This document shows positions 15,409 through 24,528 of a stretch of DNA of 64,000 bases, piece by piece (the first letter of the stretch is position 1; each line of letters starts with the position of its first letter). Where the stretch lies: contig CAKTPO010000001.1 in the NCBI GenBank assembly GCA_934591845.1, positions 62,001 to 126,000 of the forward strand. The letters run 5' to 3'. A model generated the notes under the pieces. That model had not been told where the DNA came from. It was given only the letters and a program-made list of their open reading frames with translations, and did not search any database. The DNA comes from an uncultured Oscillospiraceae bacterium (GTDB taxonomy: Bacteria; Bacillota; Clostridia; Oscillospirales; Oscillospiraceae). The position numbers were made by a program, and so were the translations under genes.

Positions 15409-16989
15409 TCATTTATGCTGCATTTCCTCCAAAATCGCCTCGGCGGTCTGGATCCCGTCGATGGCGGCGGACATAATGCCCCCTGCGTAGCCAGCCCCCT
15501 CGCCGGTGGGATAGAGCCCCCGGATGGGGGATTGTCGGGTCTCGTCCCGCAAAATCCGCACAGGCGAGGAACTTCTGGTTTCCGGAGCCGTCAAAACCGC
15601 ATCCGGGTCTCCAAAGCCGTGCAGCTTTCGTTCAAGTTCCGGCAGAGCCTCCTCCAAGGCCTTTGTGATTTTCTCAGGCAGGCACTGATGGAGGTCTGTC
15701 CAAACCACCCCCGGGCGGTAGGTGGGGGTAACGCCGCCAGGGCCACAGCTTGGTCTGCCTGCCAGAAAGTCCCCCACCCTTTGGGCCGGGGCCTGGTAGC
15801 TGCCAGTCAGGCGGTAAGCCGCTTCTTCGATTTTCCGCTGCCAGACCATGCCCCCCAGAGGGCCCGGCTCCGGGAATTCCTGGGGGTTCACCGTGACCAG
15901 CAACGCCGCATTGGCATTGTCGCCGCTCCGGGCACAGTAGCTCATTCCGTTTGTTACGGTTCTGCCCTCCTCAGAGGCCGCTGCCACCACATAGCCGCCG
16001 GGACACATGCAGAAGGTGTACACCGTGCTGTCCTGCAAATGCTGCACCAGCTTGTAATCCGCCGGGGGCAAATGGACATTCTGTGTGCCATACTGGGAAG
16101 CATTGATTTTTTCCTGTAACTGTTCAATACGGACACCCATGGCAAAAGGTTTTGGCTCCATCGGTACCCCCTGGGACAGCAGGGTTTCAAAAGTATCTCT
16201 GGCACTGTGGCCAATGGCCAGCACCGCACGGTCACAGGGAATCGTTTCCCCGGTGTCCAGTTCCACACCCGTAAGCTGTTCTCCCTCTAAATGGAGTTTT
16301 GTGACCTGGCTGCAAAACCGCACTTCCCCACCCAGTGCCTGAATTCTGCCCCGGAGATTCTGAACGACCTCCAAAAGGACATCCGTCCCAACATGGGGCT
16401 TGGCATCATACAGAATATCCTCCTGGGCACCGGCAGAGACGAATTGCTGTAAGATCCACTGGATTCTGGGGTTGTTGACGCCGGTATTCAGTTTTCCGTC
16501 AGAAAAGGTACCGGCACCCCCTTCTCCAAACTGTACGTTTGTTCGACTGTCCAAAACACCTGTTTCCCAGAAAGCCTCCACCTTTTCGTGGCGGCTTGCA
16601 GCATCCTCGCCCCGCTCCAAAACAATGGGCCGCTGACCGGCCATGGCCAGAATCAGGGCCGCAAAAATACCGGCAGGGCCGAAGCCAATGACCACGGGCC
16701 GTTTATCTTCCCCAGGCCGAAACTTGGGGGGCCGGTAACCCTGGACAGGGGCTTGTGCCACCCGCTTGTTTCCGCATTTTTTGAGCACCCTTCCCTCTCC
16801 GCTTTTCAGGGCCACGTCTACCGTATAGATGATTTTTACATCCGGCTTCTTTCTTGCATCCACAGAACGCCGGGCAATTTGAAGGGAGCAGATCTCCGAA
16901 GCAGAGATGCGCAGCGCCTTTGCCGCCTCATACACCAAGGCCCCCTCGTCTTGCCCGGGATACATGGAAATATCTCGTATTCTAAGCAT
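15409..16989 (-). CDS. FAD-dependent dehydrogenase (COG2509 family)
   Basis: A 526-residue flavoprotein. An N-terminal domain of about 90 residues is followed by the FAD-binding Rossmann motif VVIGFGPAGIFAALILAMAG (about 99-118), the family-specific VQFGEGGAGTFSDGKL (about 150) and the C-terminal FAD motif GLYPTGEGAGYAGGIMSAA. This matches the uncharacterised COG2509 group, often annotated as NAD(P)/FAD-dependent oxidoreductase; the substrate is not known. ATG 16989 lies three bases after the stop of the next upstream flavoprotein gene, with AGAGGAA as ribosome site, so the two are co-transcribed. A shared redox role is possible but unproven. Confidence 0.88.
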   Translation of the reverse strand: MLRIRDISMYPGQDEGALVYEAAKALRISASEICSLQIARRSVDARKKPDVKIIYTVDVALKSGEGRVLKKCGNKRVAQAPVQGYRPPKFRPGEDKRPVVIGFGPAGIFAALILAMAGQRPIVLERGEDAASRHEKVEAFWETGVLDSRTNVQFGEGGAGTFSDGKLNTGVNNPRIQWILQQFVSAGAQEDILYDAKPHVGTDVLLEVVQNLRGRIQALGGEVRFCSQVTKLHLEGEQLTGVELDTGETIPCDRAVLAIGHSARDTFETLLSQGVPMEPKPFAMGVRIEQLQEKINASQYGTQNVHLPPADYKLVQHLQDSTVYTFCMCPGGYVVAAASEEGRTVTNGMSYCARSGDNANAALLVTVNPQEFPEPGPLGGMVWQRKIEEAAYRLTGSYQAPAQRVGDFLAGRPSCGPGGVTPTYRPGVVWTDLHQCLPEKITKALEEALPELERKLHGFGDPDAVLTAPETRSSSPVRILRDETRQSPIRGLYPTGEGAGYAGGIMSAAIDGIQTAEAILEEMQHK

Positions 16990-16992
16990 TTT

Positions 16993-18201
16993 TTATTCCT
17001 CTCCGGCACTTTGGCCAGCCAATCTTCCGGAACTCCAGGCCCACTGAAGATTATACCCGCCGCAGTCCCCATCTACATCCAGCACCTCGCCGCAGGCATA
17101 AAGCCCGGGAACCAGTTTGCTTTCCAGGGTATTGCTATAAAACTCTGCCGTTACAATGCCTCCGGCTGTGACCTGGGCACTGTCCATGCCCAAGGCCTCC
17201 GTTAAATGGACCGGAAAGCACTTCGCCGTTTTTGCCGCCAGTTTCAGGTCTTCCCCGGAAAGCCGGGCAATTTCCCGATTGGCACTGATACCGCATTCCT
17301 GGGTCAGAACCCTTCCCAGACGGTTGTGGAGGATGCCTGTAAACAACTCGGAGGCAGGCAGATTGGTCTCCCGACGGGCTTCCAGCAAAGAACCCACTGC
17401 TTCTTCCTCCATCTGGGGCAGCAAATCCAGCGTACAGACCCAGTTTCCTTTCTTCTGACATACGTCTCTGGAAATTTCGAACATGACAGGCCCGGAAAGG
17501 CCCCATTCCGTAAACTGAATTTCCCCTGTGCTTCCGGACCAAAAGGCACCGTCACAAGTGATTTCTGCCTTGCACTGCGCCCGCACCCCTTTCAGAGCAG
17601 AAATACCGGGCCAGTCCGTTTTGATTTGAACAAGGGTCGGCCGCAGACGGGTGCAGCTGTGGCCAAAGCTTCGCAGCAGCTTGTAGCCGGACATGGAGCC
17701 GCCCAGCTTGGTACCAGCAAGGCCCCCGCAGGCTATGATCAGCCTGTGACAGAAAAACGCCCCCTGGGTGGTTTCCAACAGAAAGCCATCTGCTTCCCGC
17801 TTCGCTTTTTGAACCTCCACCCCAGTCACCAGCCGGACATTGGGCTTATCCAGAGCAAAGCGCAGGATGTCTACCACGGAATTTGCCTGATCTGAAAAAG
17901 GGTAGACCCGGCCGGAAGCCTCCGTCACCGTCACAAGGCCCATGCGCTCAAACCATTTTAAGGTATCTGCAGGAGAAAACCGTTCCAGAGCATATTGGGA
18001 GAATCCACTGTCCTCCCCATGGTAGCCCCCCTCCAGGGCATGTAGATTCGTCAAATTGCAGCGGCCATTTCCCGTTGCTTGTAGCTTCCGTCCTACCCTT
18101 TGCTGCCGCTCCAGCAAGAACACCTGGTTTTCAGGGTGCTCTGCTGCCGCCAGTGCCGCCGCCATTCCGGATGCGCCGCCGCCAATAATTCCGATGACCA
18201 T
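16993..18201 (-). CDS. HI0933/BaiN-like flavoprotein oxidoreductase
   Basis: A 402-residue protein beginning with the FAD dinucleotide motif IGIIGGGASGMAAALAAAEH, then ERQQRVGRKLQATGNGRCNL (about 32-51), the diagnostic stretch of the HI0933/YhiN/BaiN family. The C-terminal VPGLYACGEVLDVDGDCGGY completes the FAD site. In some gut Clostridia a member (BaiN) reduces bile-acid intermediates, but most members have no known substrate and there is no bai context here. ATG 18201 is preferred over the longer frame because AAAGGA precedes it. It is divergent from ylmH. Confidence 0.88.
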   Translation of the reverse strand: MVIGIIGGGASGMAAALAAAEHPENQVFLLERQQRVGRKLQATGNGRCNLTNLHALEGGYHGEDSGFSQYALERFSPADTLKWFERMGLVTVTEASGRVYPFSDQANSVVDILRFALDKPNVRLVTGVEVQKAKREADGFLLETTQGAFFCHRLIIACGGLAGTKLGGSMSGYKLLRSFGHSCTRLRPTLVQIKTDWPGISALKGVRAQCKAEITCDGAFWSGSTGEIQFTEWGLSGPVMFEISRDVCQKKGNWVCTLDLLPQMEEEAVGSLLEARRETNLPASELFTGILHNRLGRVLTQECGISANREIARLSGEDLKLAAKTAKCFPVHLTEALGMDSAQVTAGGIVTAEFYSNTLESKLVPGLYACGEVLDVDGDCGGYNLQWAWSSGRLAGQSAGEE

Positions 18202-18267
18202 ACCGAATTCCTTTCTCCGTTTTTTCGTATTATACACGATTGTGCCCCTCGGCACAAGAAAAACTTC

Positions 18268-18296
18268 TTTTCACCGGGGAAAAGATGTGCTATAAT
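18268..18296 (+). promoter_or_regulatory. Promoter of ylmH
   Basis: TTTTCA (18268-18273), a 17-base spacer and TATAAT (18291-18296) within TGTGCTATAAT, 16 bases before the ylmH ATG. The leader is very short. Confidence 0.65.
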
Positions 18297-18312
18297 GTAA
18301 ATTGGTGATGCT

Positions 18313-19098
18313 ATGGACCGCAATCAAATCAATAAAATTGCAAAAACCGGAGAAGAAAAGCTGTTGCTTGCCAAGCTCTGGGATAAAATCAACGCCGGTA
18401 ATCTAAAAAATGTTCCGGCGAACACCTGCTTTTTGTCTCCCAGAGAACTGGAACTTTCTAATTTCCTCTTTGGCGATCTGCCAGGACTGTACCGGTTTGG
18501 CGGCTATGCCGATGCGGAGCGAAAGATGCTTGTCTACCTGCCGGACTATATGGAGGAAGATGCACTGTTGTGGCCCGATGGTCCCCTGGTGTGTCTGGAA
18601 GCCAGTTTCTTTGCAGAAGATTCTCTGACCCACCGGGATATTCTGGGGGCGTTGATGGGTGCGGGCATTGGCCGGGAAACCGTTGGAGATATTTGTATCG
18701 AGCCGGGGCGGTGCCTGTTCTTTGTGACAGCGGAAATCGCCCCCTATGTGCTGGATAATCTGCGCTGCGCCGGACGCACCGCACTGCACCTGTGCTCCAT
18801 CCCTTTGACGGAGCTTCGGATGCCGGAACCAAAGTTTCAAGAAATACGGGATACCCTGGCTTCTCTGCGGCTGGATAGTGTGATTTCCTCCGGTTTTCGC
18901 ATTGGCAGGTCTCTGGCTGCCAGCTACGTCACCACCGGAAAGGCGGCCATTGACGGGTTGCCCTGCGAAAAGCCCGACAAACAGGTTACGGAGGGTTCCA
19001 AAATCTCTGTTCGGGGCCTGGGCAAAATCCGGCTAAGCCAAATCGGCGGAAAAAGCAAAAAAGACCGTTACTGTGTAACGATTCAGAAATATGTGTGA
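18313..19098 (+). CDS. ylmH: YlmH-like S4-domain RNA-binding protein
   Basis: A 261-residue protein. The N-terminal two thirds match the YlmH domain (CFLSPRELELSNFLFGDLPG, HRDILGALMGAGIGRETVGD at about 100). The C-terminal S4 RNA-binding domain (about 182-255) has LRLDSVISSGFRIGRSLAAS, ending in SKKDRYCVTIQKYV. In Bacillus, YlmH acts in ribosome-associated quality control, binding stalled 50S subunits with RqcH-type activity. It sits outside the usual divIVA/sepF cluster here. The DUF896 gene follows immediately. Confidence 0.88.
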   Translation: MDRNQINKIAKTGEEKLLLAKLWDKINAGNLKNVPANTCFLSPRELELSNFLFGDLPGLYRFGGYADAERKMLVYLPDYMEEDALLWPDGPLVCLEASFFAEDSLTHRDILGALMGAGIGRETVGDICIEPGRCLFFVTAEIAPYVLDNLRCAGRTALHLCSIPLTELRMPEPKFQEIRDTLASLRLDSVISSGFRIGRSLAASYVTTGKAAIDGLPCEKPDKQVTEGSKISVRGLGKIRLSQIGGKSKKDRYCVTIQKYV

Positions 19099-19106
19099 GG
19101 TTCATT

Positions 19107-19316
19107 ATGGAAATGCAAGATGTGATTGCACGGATCAACGTGCTGGCAAAAAAAGCAAAACAAGGCTCCCTGACCCCGGAGGAAACCGAGGAGCGGGACC
19201 GGCTGCGCAGAATTTATATTGATTCTGTCAAGGCCAATCTCGTAGGACAGTTGGAGAACACCTATATTCTCCAGCCTGACGGCACCAAAAAGAAGGTCGA
19301 GAGAAAGAAAAACTGA
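19107..19316 (+). CDS. DUF896 family small protein (YnzC-like)
   Basis: A 69-residue helical, highly charged cytoplasmic protein. The family core INVLAKKAKQGSLTPEETEE and RLRRIYIDSVKANLV is unmistakable, followed by a basic tail KKKVERKKN. The function is unknown; Bacillus YnzC/YneA-region members are linked loosely to the SOS response. ATG 19107 follows the ylmH stop by eight bases with GAGG as ribosome site, so it is co-transcribed with ylmH. Confidence 0.88.
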   Translation: MEMQDVIARINVLAKKAKQGSLTPEETEERDRLRRIYIDSVKANLVGQLENTYILQPDGTKKKVERKKN

Positions 19317-19388
19317 CCGTAGAACACCCCCTTTCATGCCCGCCACAGGGTTTTGGAATACGGTCAAAAAGAAGCAACGGAGAATACT

Positions 19389-21368
19389 ATGGATTTTTTA
19401 CCCATTACCAAGCAGGAGCTGCAGGACCGAGGGATCCTGCAGCCGGATTTTGTCTATGTGATCGGTGACGCTTATGTAGACCACCCCTCCTTCGGTCATG
19501 CCATTATCAGCAGAATTCTGGAAAGTCGGGGATACAGCGTGGGGATCATCTCCCAGCCGGACTGGCGTGACCCCAAATCCATCAATGTTTACGGCCCTCC
19601 CCGGCTGGGCTTTCTGGTCAGCGGCGGCAATATGGACTCCATGGTGAACCACTATTCCGTCACCCGGCACCGCCGGAAAACGGATTCTTTCACCCCCGGC
19701 GGCATCATGGGCAAGCGTCCGGATTACGCCACCACCGTCTATTGCAATTTGATTCGGCAAACCTATAAAGACATTCCCATTCTCATCGGCGGCATTGAAG
19801 CCAGTCTCCGGCGGTTGGGCCACTATGACTATTGGTCCGACAGCATGAAACGCTCCATCCTGCTGGATTCTCAGGCGGACCTGCTGATGTACGGCATGGG
19901 TGAAAAGAGCATCGTAGAAATTGCCGATGCCTTAAACGCCGGAATGGATGTTAAGGATATTACTTACATTGACGGTACGGTCTTTAAGACTAAAGAGCTA
20001 GACGAGAGCCTACCCACCATTGTGCTGCCCTCCTTTGAGGAAATTCAGAAAAACAAGCGCAGCTATGCCCAATCCTTTAAGACGCAGTATTCGAACTGCG
20101 ACCCCTTTACGGCCAAACGGCTGGCAGAACCCTACGGCAAGGAGTTTGTGGTACAGAATCCCCCGCAGAAGCCATTGACCATGGAGGAAATGGACGAGGT
20201 TTACAGCCTCCCCTATTGCCGAACCTATCATCCCAGCTATCAAAAGCTGGGGGGTGTGCCTGCTATTGAAGAAGTGAAGTTCAGCCTGGTCAGCAACCGG
20301 GGGTGCTTCGGAGCCTGCTCGTTCTGCGCCCTGACCTTCCACCAGGGCCGGATCGTCCAGGTACGGAGCCATGAATCCATTCTTTCCGAGGCAGAAAAAA
20401 TGGTAAAGGATCCGGATTTTAAGGGTTATATCCACGATGTAGGCGGACCCACCGCCAACTTCCGGCACCCCGCCTGTGAAAAGCAGATGACCAAGGGTGC
20501 CTGCGGCGGGCGGCAATGCCTGTTCCCCACCCCCTGCAAAAATATGAATGCAGACCACTCTGACTATGTGGCACTGCTTCGGAAACTGCGGAAGATTCCC
20601 GGCGTGAAAAAAGTATTCGTTCGCAGCGGCATCCGGTTTGATTATCTGCTGGCGGATAAAAAGGACACTTTCTTTAAAGAGCTGGTGCAATACCATATTT
20701 CCGGTCAGCTGAAAGTAGCCCCGGAGCATGTTTCCGATGCCGTCCTCAGCCGCATGGGGAAACCCCGGAACGCCGTATACAATCGGTTTGTGGACAAGTA
20801 TTTTGCGCTCAACAAGCAATATGGCATGAACCAATTCCTGGTTCCCTATCTCATGTCCAGCCACCCCGGTTCTACCATGAAAGAAGCTGTGGAGCTGGCG
20901 GAGTACATTCGGGACATGGGATATAACCCGGAACAGGTTCAGGACTTTTATCCCACACCCTCTACCTTGTCCACGGTGATGTATTACACAGGCTTAGACC
21001 CCCGGACCATGGAAAAGGTCTATGTCCCAACGGACCCCCACGAAAAGGCCATGCAGCGGGCACTTATTCAGTATCGGGACCCCAAGAACTACTACCTGGT
21101 GCGGGAAGCCCTAATGGCAGCCCACCGGGAAGATCTGATCGGGTCCGGCCCCAAATGTCTGATTCGGGCAGTTCCCCCCAAAAAGGGCGGCTACAGCTCT
21201 CCACCCAGAGCCATGGAGAAGAAACCCGGCTCTAAGGTAGCACCGCAAAAGGGCAGGAAGCCCCCTGTGCCTGTCAAAGCTTCCAAACCGTCCAAACCGT
21301 CCTCTGCTCCCAAAAGCAGCCCCGGCAGACCCAAAACAAGTCCTCAGCAAAAAGTCCGCCGCAAATAA
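19389..21368 (+). CDS. YgiQ family radical SAM protein
   Basis: A 659-residue radical SAM enzyme. Residues 1-290 hold the N-terminal UPF0313 region, including [18 protein letters not shown]. The [4Fe-4S] motif Cx3Cx2C is GCFGACSFC (about 310), followed by the radical SAM barrel, a DUF3362-type C-terminal part, and a Lys/Pro/Ser-rich disordered tail of about 60 residues. A second cysteine group, [21 protein letters not shown], is present near residue 380. The reaction is unknown. The ATG at 19389 is preceded by CGGAG. The gene is 72 bases after the DUF896 gene, possibly in the same transcript. Confidence 0.88.
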   Translation: MDFLPITKQELQDRGILQPDFVYVIGDAYVDHPSFGHAIISRILESRGYSVGIISQPDWRDPKSINVYGPPRLGFLVSGGNMDSMVNHYSVTRHRRKTDSFTPGGIMGKRPDYATTVYCNLIRQTYKDIPILIGGIEASLRRLGHYDYWSDSMKRSILLDSQADLLMYGMGEKSIVEIADALNAGMDVKDITYIDGTVFKTKELDESLPTIVLPSFEEIQKNKRSYAQSFKTQYSNCDPFTAKRLAEPYGKEFVVQNPPQKPLTMEEMDEVYSLPYCRTYHPSYQKLGGVPAIEEVKFSLVSNRGCFGACSFCALTFHQGRIVQVRSHESILSEAEKMVKDPDFKGYIHDVGGPTANFRHPACEKQMTKGACGGRQCLFPTPCKNMNADHSDYVALLRKLRKIPGVKKVFVRSGIRFDYLLADKKDTFFKELVQYHISGQLKVAPEHVSDAVLSRMGKPRNAVYNRFVDKYFALNKQYGMNQFLVPYLMSSHPGSTMKEAVELAEYIRDMGYNPEQVQDFYPTPSTLSTVMYYTGLDPRTMEKVYVPTDPHEKAMQRALIQYRDPKNYYLVREALMAAHREDLIGSGPKCLIRAVPPKKGGYSSPPRAMEKKPGSKVAPQKGRKPPVPVKASKPSKPSSAPKSSPGRPKTSPQQKVRRK

Positions 21369-21374
21369 ACAATA

Positions 21375-21418
21375 AAATCCCCTGGAATCTTGAACTGACC
21401 AGATTCCAGGGGATTTTT
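21375..21418. terminator. Bidirectional terminator
   Basis: AAATCCCCTGGAATCT pairs with AGATTCCAGGGGATTT around a 10-base loop, with T and A runs on the two sides. It separates the convergent ygiQ-like and purine permease genes. Confidence 0.9.
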
Positions 21419-21435
21419 AGGTTTTTCGTTCTGGT

Positions 21436-22875
21436 TTATACAGCCAGGAAGAACTTCACCAGGAACAGCAGGGAGATGGCGTAGGTCAGCAGAGAGACCT
21501 CCTTGGCCTTGCCGCCGAATACCTTGATGATGGTGTAGGAAATGAGGCCAATACCGATGGCATGGCCGATGGAGCCGGAAACGGGCATACCAATGAGCAT
21601 CAGGGACACAGGAACCATCTGGTCCATATCCTCAAAGTTCACGTTTTTCAGGCCCATGAGCATGAGAACGCCTACGTAAATCAGAGCGGAGGAAGTGGCA
21701 GCAGCGGGAATAATGGCCGCCACAGGGGCCAGGAACATACAGGCCAGGAACAGCACACCGGTGGTGGCAGCAGTCAGGCCGGTACGGCCGCCGGCCTCCA
21801 CGCCGGAAGCAGACTCTACGAAGGTGGTCACCGTGGAAGTACCGGTGCAAGCACCGGCCACGGTACCGATGGCATCGGACAGCAGCGCCTCTTTCATGTT
21901 GGGCATATTGCCGTTCTCGTCCACCATACCGGCCCGGGAAGCAGTGCCAACCAGGGTGCCGATGGTGTCAAACATGTCGATGATGCAGAACGTAACGATG
22001 AGGGTCACAGCAGTAAACCAGCCGATTTCCAGGAAGCCGGCAAAATTGAAGTGGAACAGGGTGGTCTTTGCCATATCCGCAAAAGGAGGCACAAAGGAAG
22101 CGGTGGCCAGAGAAGCAAAGGGATTGGTATGCAGGAACACAGACTCCCCTACCCAGTAAATCACAGAAGCAACCAGCATACCATACAGCACAGAACCTTT
22201 TACATTCTTCTTGGACATGGCCACAATGGCAAAGAGACCGGCAAACATGGTCACCACCGTCAGAACCATGGTGGCGTAACCGGCATCGCCCATGTTGCTC
22301 CGGAGAACACTGGGGGTCAGGGCACCGAAGAAATCCCGCATGACAAAGAAAGGCGCGGAAAAGCCGTTGCCCTCTGCGTAGACGCCAACGTTGGAGCCAA
22401 GGCCGATGTTCATCAGCATCAGACCAATGGCAGGAGAAATGCCCAGCCGCACACCAAGAGGAATGGACTCAACGATCTTCTCCCGGACATTCAGCACAGA
22501 CAGGAACAGGAAAATAATGCCCTCGATCAGGATGATCACCAGAGCGGCCTGGAACGAGGCCACATAGGTCATGCCGGTCATGGCCACAATGTTGCCAACC
22601 ACCACAGCAAAGAAGCTGTTCAGGCCCATGCCGGGAGCCAGCGCAAAGGGCTTGTTGGCAAGAAATGCCATGGCAAACATGCCCACGGCAGAGGCCAGAC
22701 AGGTCGCCAGGAATACACCGTTCCACAGCTCCTGGCCCTCAGCACCGAAACCGGTCAGCAGATTGGGGTTCAGGGCGATGATGTACGCCATGGTCATAAA
22801 GGTGGTAAGTCCGGCGATCAGTTCCGTTCTTACCGTTGTCTTGTTTTCAGACAAATGGAATAGCTTTTCAAACAT
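21436..22875 (-). CDS. NCS2/AzgA-type purine (guanine/hypoxanthine) permease
   Basis: A 479-residue transporter with about 12-14 hydrophobic segments. It matches the AzgA/PbuG branch: ELIAGLTTFMTMAYIIALNP at the start, FALAPGMGLNSFFA (about 75), FDTIGTLVGTASRAGM (about 310) and TTFVESASGVEAGGRTGL (about 358). It would bring hypoxanthine, guanine or adenine in by proton symport, feeding salvage enzymes such as the Hpt encoded at 42935. The start is ATG 22875 with AGAAGGG upstream. No purine riboswitch could be recognised in the 136 bases before it, where one is common in related genes. Confidence 0.92.
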   Translation of the reverse strand: MFEKLFHLSENKTTVRTELIAGLTTFMTMAYIIALNPNLLTGFGAEGQELWNGVFLATCLASAVGMFAMAFLANKPFALAPGMGLNSFFAVVVGNIVAMTGMTYVASFQAALVIILIEGIIFLFLSVLNVREKIVESIPLGVRLGISPAIGLMLMNIGLGSNVGVYAEGNGFSAPFFVMRDFFGALTPSVLRSNMGDAGYATMVLTVVTMFAGLFAIVAMSKKNVKGSVLYGMLVASVIYWVGESVFLHTNPFASLATASFVPPFADMAKTTLFHFNFAGFLEIGWFTAVTLIVTFCIIDMFDTIGTLVGTASRAGMVDENGNMPNMKEALLSDAIGTVAGACTGTSTVTTFVESASGVEAGGRTGLTAATTGVLFLACMFLAPVAAIIPAAATSSALIYVGVLMLMGLKNVNFEDMDQMVPVSLMLIGMPVSGSIGHAIGIGLISYTIIKVFGGKAKEVSLLTYAISLLFLVKFFLAV

Positions 22876-23011
22876 TCGTTTTGACCCTTCTTCTTTCTAT
22901 TCTCTGGTACGCTTACCAAGTGTCTACCATTTTATCATGGCTTTCACCATAAGAATATAGGCGATTGTCCCAACAAATCAGGCATTTTTCTCTAAAGAAT
23001 TCACAAATTGG

Positions 23012-24241
23012 TCATTTTTTCTCCGGACGCTTCCGGCACAGGTATTCATCCAGCTTTTGCTTCATGTTCTCCGGCATGGTTTTGGCCACCGGGCAGCGTT
23101 TGGCGTTGGCGAAACGGTTTGCAAAAGCGATGATAAAGTCAATATCCGCCTCCATCTGGCTGCCGCTCATCACAGCCATGGTATCATAGCTATTGTGAAT
23201 CGTGGCGGTATTGCCCGGGGCCAGACGGGCAAAGGACACCGCAGGGACACCCTTATCCGCAAAGGGGGTGGAATCGCTGGAATACACATCCTGGCTGACC
23301 TCAATGCCGAAGCCCAGCTCCGAACCCAAGTAGGAAATATAATGGCAGAGCTTTTCCTCGCCGGTGACACAGCCGATGAATTTGCCCATAATGCAGCCGA
23401 TCATATCCAGATTGATATTCAGGGCGATTTTTCCCAATTCTTCCTCATGCTGGGCGCAGTAGGCCTTGGAACCAAGCAGCCCTCGCTCCTCGCTGCCGCA
23501 CCAGACAAAGCGCAGACCGCAGCTATGAGGATGACTGGCAAAGAACTCCGCAATGGCCAAAAGTCCCACAGAACCGGACATATTGTCGTAAGCACCCTGG
23601 GAAAGAGAGGTAGAATCATAGTGGGCGGTAAAGACGATCACATCCTCCCGCTCTCCCGGCAAGTCCAGAATCACATTATGGGACTTCCCAGTATACTCGT
23701 TCTGCTTTAAAACGATTTTCGCCGTTTTGCCGCTGTCCCGGATCAGGGCAATGGCATCCTTGGCATTGATATTCACGCCAGGGAGCTTGTTTCCCTGGGA
23801 GACATAGCTGCGAAGTTCCCGCTGGTCAATGTCCCGGTCCGTATAATTGGCGTTGCCGTCATAGGTGATGTAGCCCAAGGCCCCATTGGAAAGCAAGTCC
23901 TGATACCGCCAATAGCCAAGATAGCCGTCAATCATCACGATTTTACCTTTGCAGCGGCTCAGAGAATAGTCATCGGTATTGCGCAGATAATAGAGTTCTG
24001 CCTCTACGGCAGCGTTTCCGGCGTTTTTATAGCCCTTGCAAGGGATGGTTTTCCCGTCAACGGTAAGTTCCGCTTCCAGAATCTCCGCCATATCCACTTC
24101 AAAAGCTTCCAAGGAACCGGTCAGGCCACAGGCATGCAGCCGGGACAGCAAATATTCCGCAGTTTTCAGTTCTTCCGGGCTTCCGCCGGTCCGCACATAG
24201 GCGGTATCGGAAAAAATACCCATGATCTCGTTTGCGTTCAT
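23012..24241 (-). CDS. M28 family metallopeptidase
   Basis: A 409-residue zinc aminopeptidase-like protein. The catalytic domain shows the ordered ligands FTAHYDST, AYDNMSG, CGSEERGLLG, NINLDMIG and a final His in TIHNSYDT. An inserted protease-associated-like domain (about 90-175) precedes it. No signal peptide is visible, which suggests cytoplasmic peptide breakdown. ATG 24241 was chosen because GGAGGTG precedes it; 24 upstream codons in frame were rejected. It is next to pepD in the same direction but separated by a terminator and the second 161-bp element. Confidence 0.88.
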   Translation of the reverse strand: MNANEIMGIFSDTAYVRTGGSPEELKTAEYLLSRLHACGLTGSLEAFEVDMAEILEAELTVDGKTIPCKGYKNAGNAAVEAELYYLRNTDDYSLSRCKGKIVMIDGYLGYWRYQDLLSNGALGYITYDGNANYTDRDIDQRELRSYVSQGNKLPGVNINAKDAIALIRDSGKTAKIVLKQNEYTGKSHNVILDLPGEREDVIVFTAHYDSTSLSQGAYDNMSGSVGLLAIAEFFASHPHSCGLRFVWCGSEERGLLGSKAYCAQHEEELGKIALNINLDMIGCIMGKFIGCVTGEEKLCHYISYLGSELGFGIEVSQDVYSSDSTPFADKGVPAVSFARLAPGNTATIHNSYDTMAVMSGSQMEADIDFIIAFANRFANAKRCPVAKTMPENMKQKLDEYLCRKRPEKK

Positions 24242-24321
24242 ACGCGCACCTCCAAAAATAGATAGTCCTATGTTACCGCACAGTCTGGCCTTTTGCAAGT
24301 AGTAAAGAATCAAAAAAGGTC

Positions 24322-24355
24322 AAAAATGACCGGCACCCAGAAAGGCACCGGTCAT
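24322..24355 (-). terminator. Terminator after pepD
   Basis: On the minus strand ATGACCGGTGCC pairs with GGTGCCGGTCAT (12 bp with two G-T pairs) and is followed by TTTTTGA. It lies 10 bases past the 161-bp element, so that element is inside the pepD 3' UTR. Confidence 0.8.
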
Positions 24356-24364
24356 GGTATCTAT

Positions 24365-24525
24365 GGAAGATCTGATTAAATCGACAAGAGCTGACGGCGA
24401 AAGATTTTGCTTCCAGGCAAGGTTTGGAAAATGAGGGAATACTTTGTGTATTTCCCATTTTTCAAACCGCAGACTGGGGGCAAAAGATTCGCTGCTCAGC
24501 CACAGACGATTTATTCAGAGTTTCC
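24365..24525. repeat. 161-bp inverted-repeat element, copy 2
   Basis: This copy has the same length and layout as 2307-2467. The ends GGAAGATCTGATTAAATCG and CGATTTATTCAGAGTTTCC match 16 of 19 in inverted orientation, and the central hairpin has the identical loop region ATACTTTGTGTAT. The stem has changed in pairs relative to copy 1 (AAAGTG/CACTTT to AAAATG/CATTTT). It is flanked by a direct repeat CTAT (24361-24364 and 24526-24529), which fits a 4-bp target duplication. It starts three bases after the pepD stop and is followed by a terminator. Confidence 0.85.
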
Positions 24526-24528
24526 CTA

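Noticed and set aside
16993-18201. Bile-acid reductase BaiN
   Set aside because: The HI0933 family match is clear, but it covers many unrelated flavoproteins and no other bai gene is nearby, so the specific function was not assigned.
21562-22863. A 433-codon plus-strand frame opposite the purine permease, very rich in His and Gly
   Set aside because: It is the mirror of hydrophobic codons in the permease; no ribosome site.
22876-23011. Purine riboswitch before the AzgA-type permease
   Set aside because: The core motifs and the two kissing loops could not be found on the coding strand; only small unrelated hairpins are present. A covariance search would settle it.
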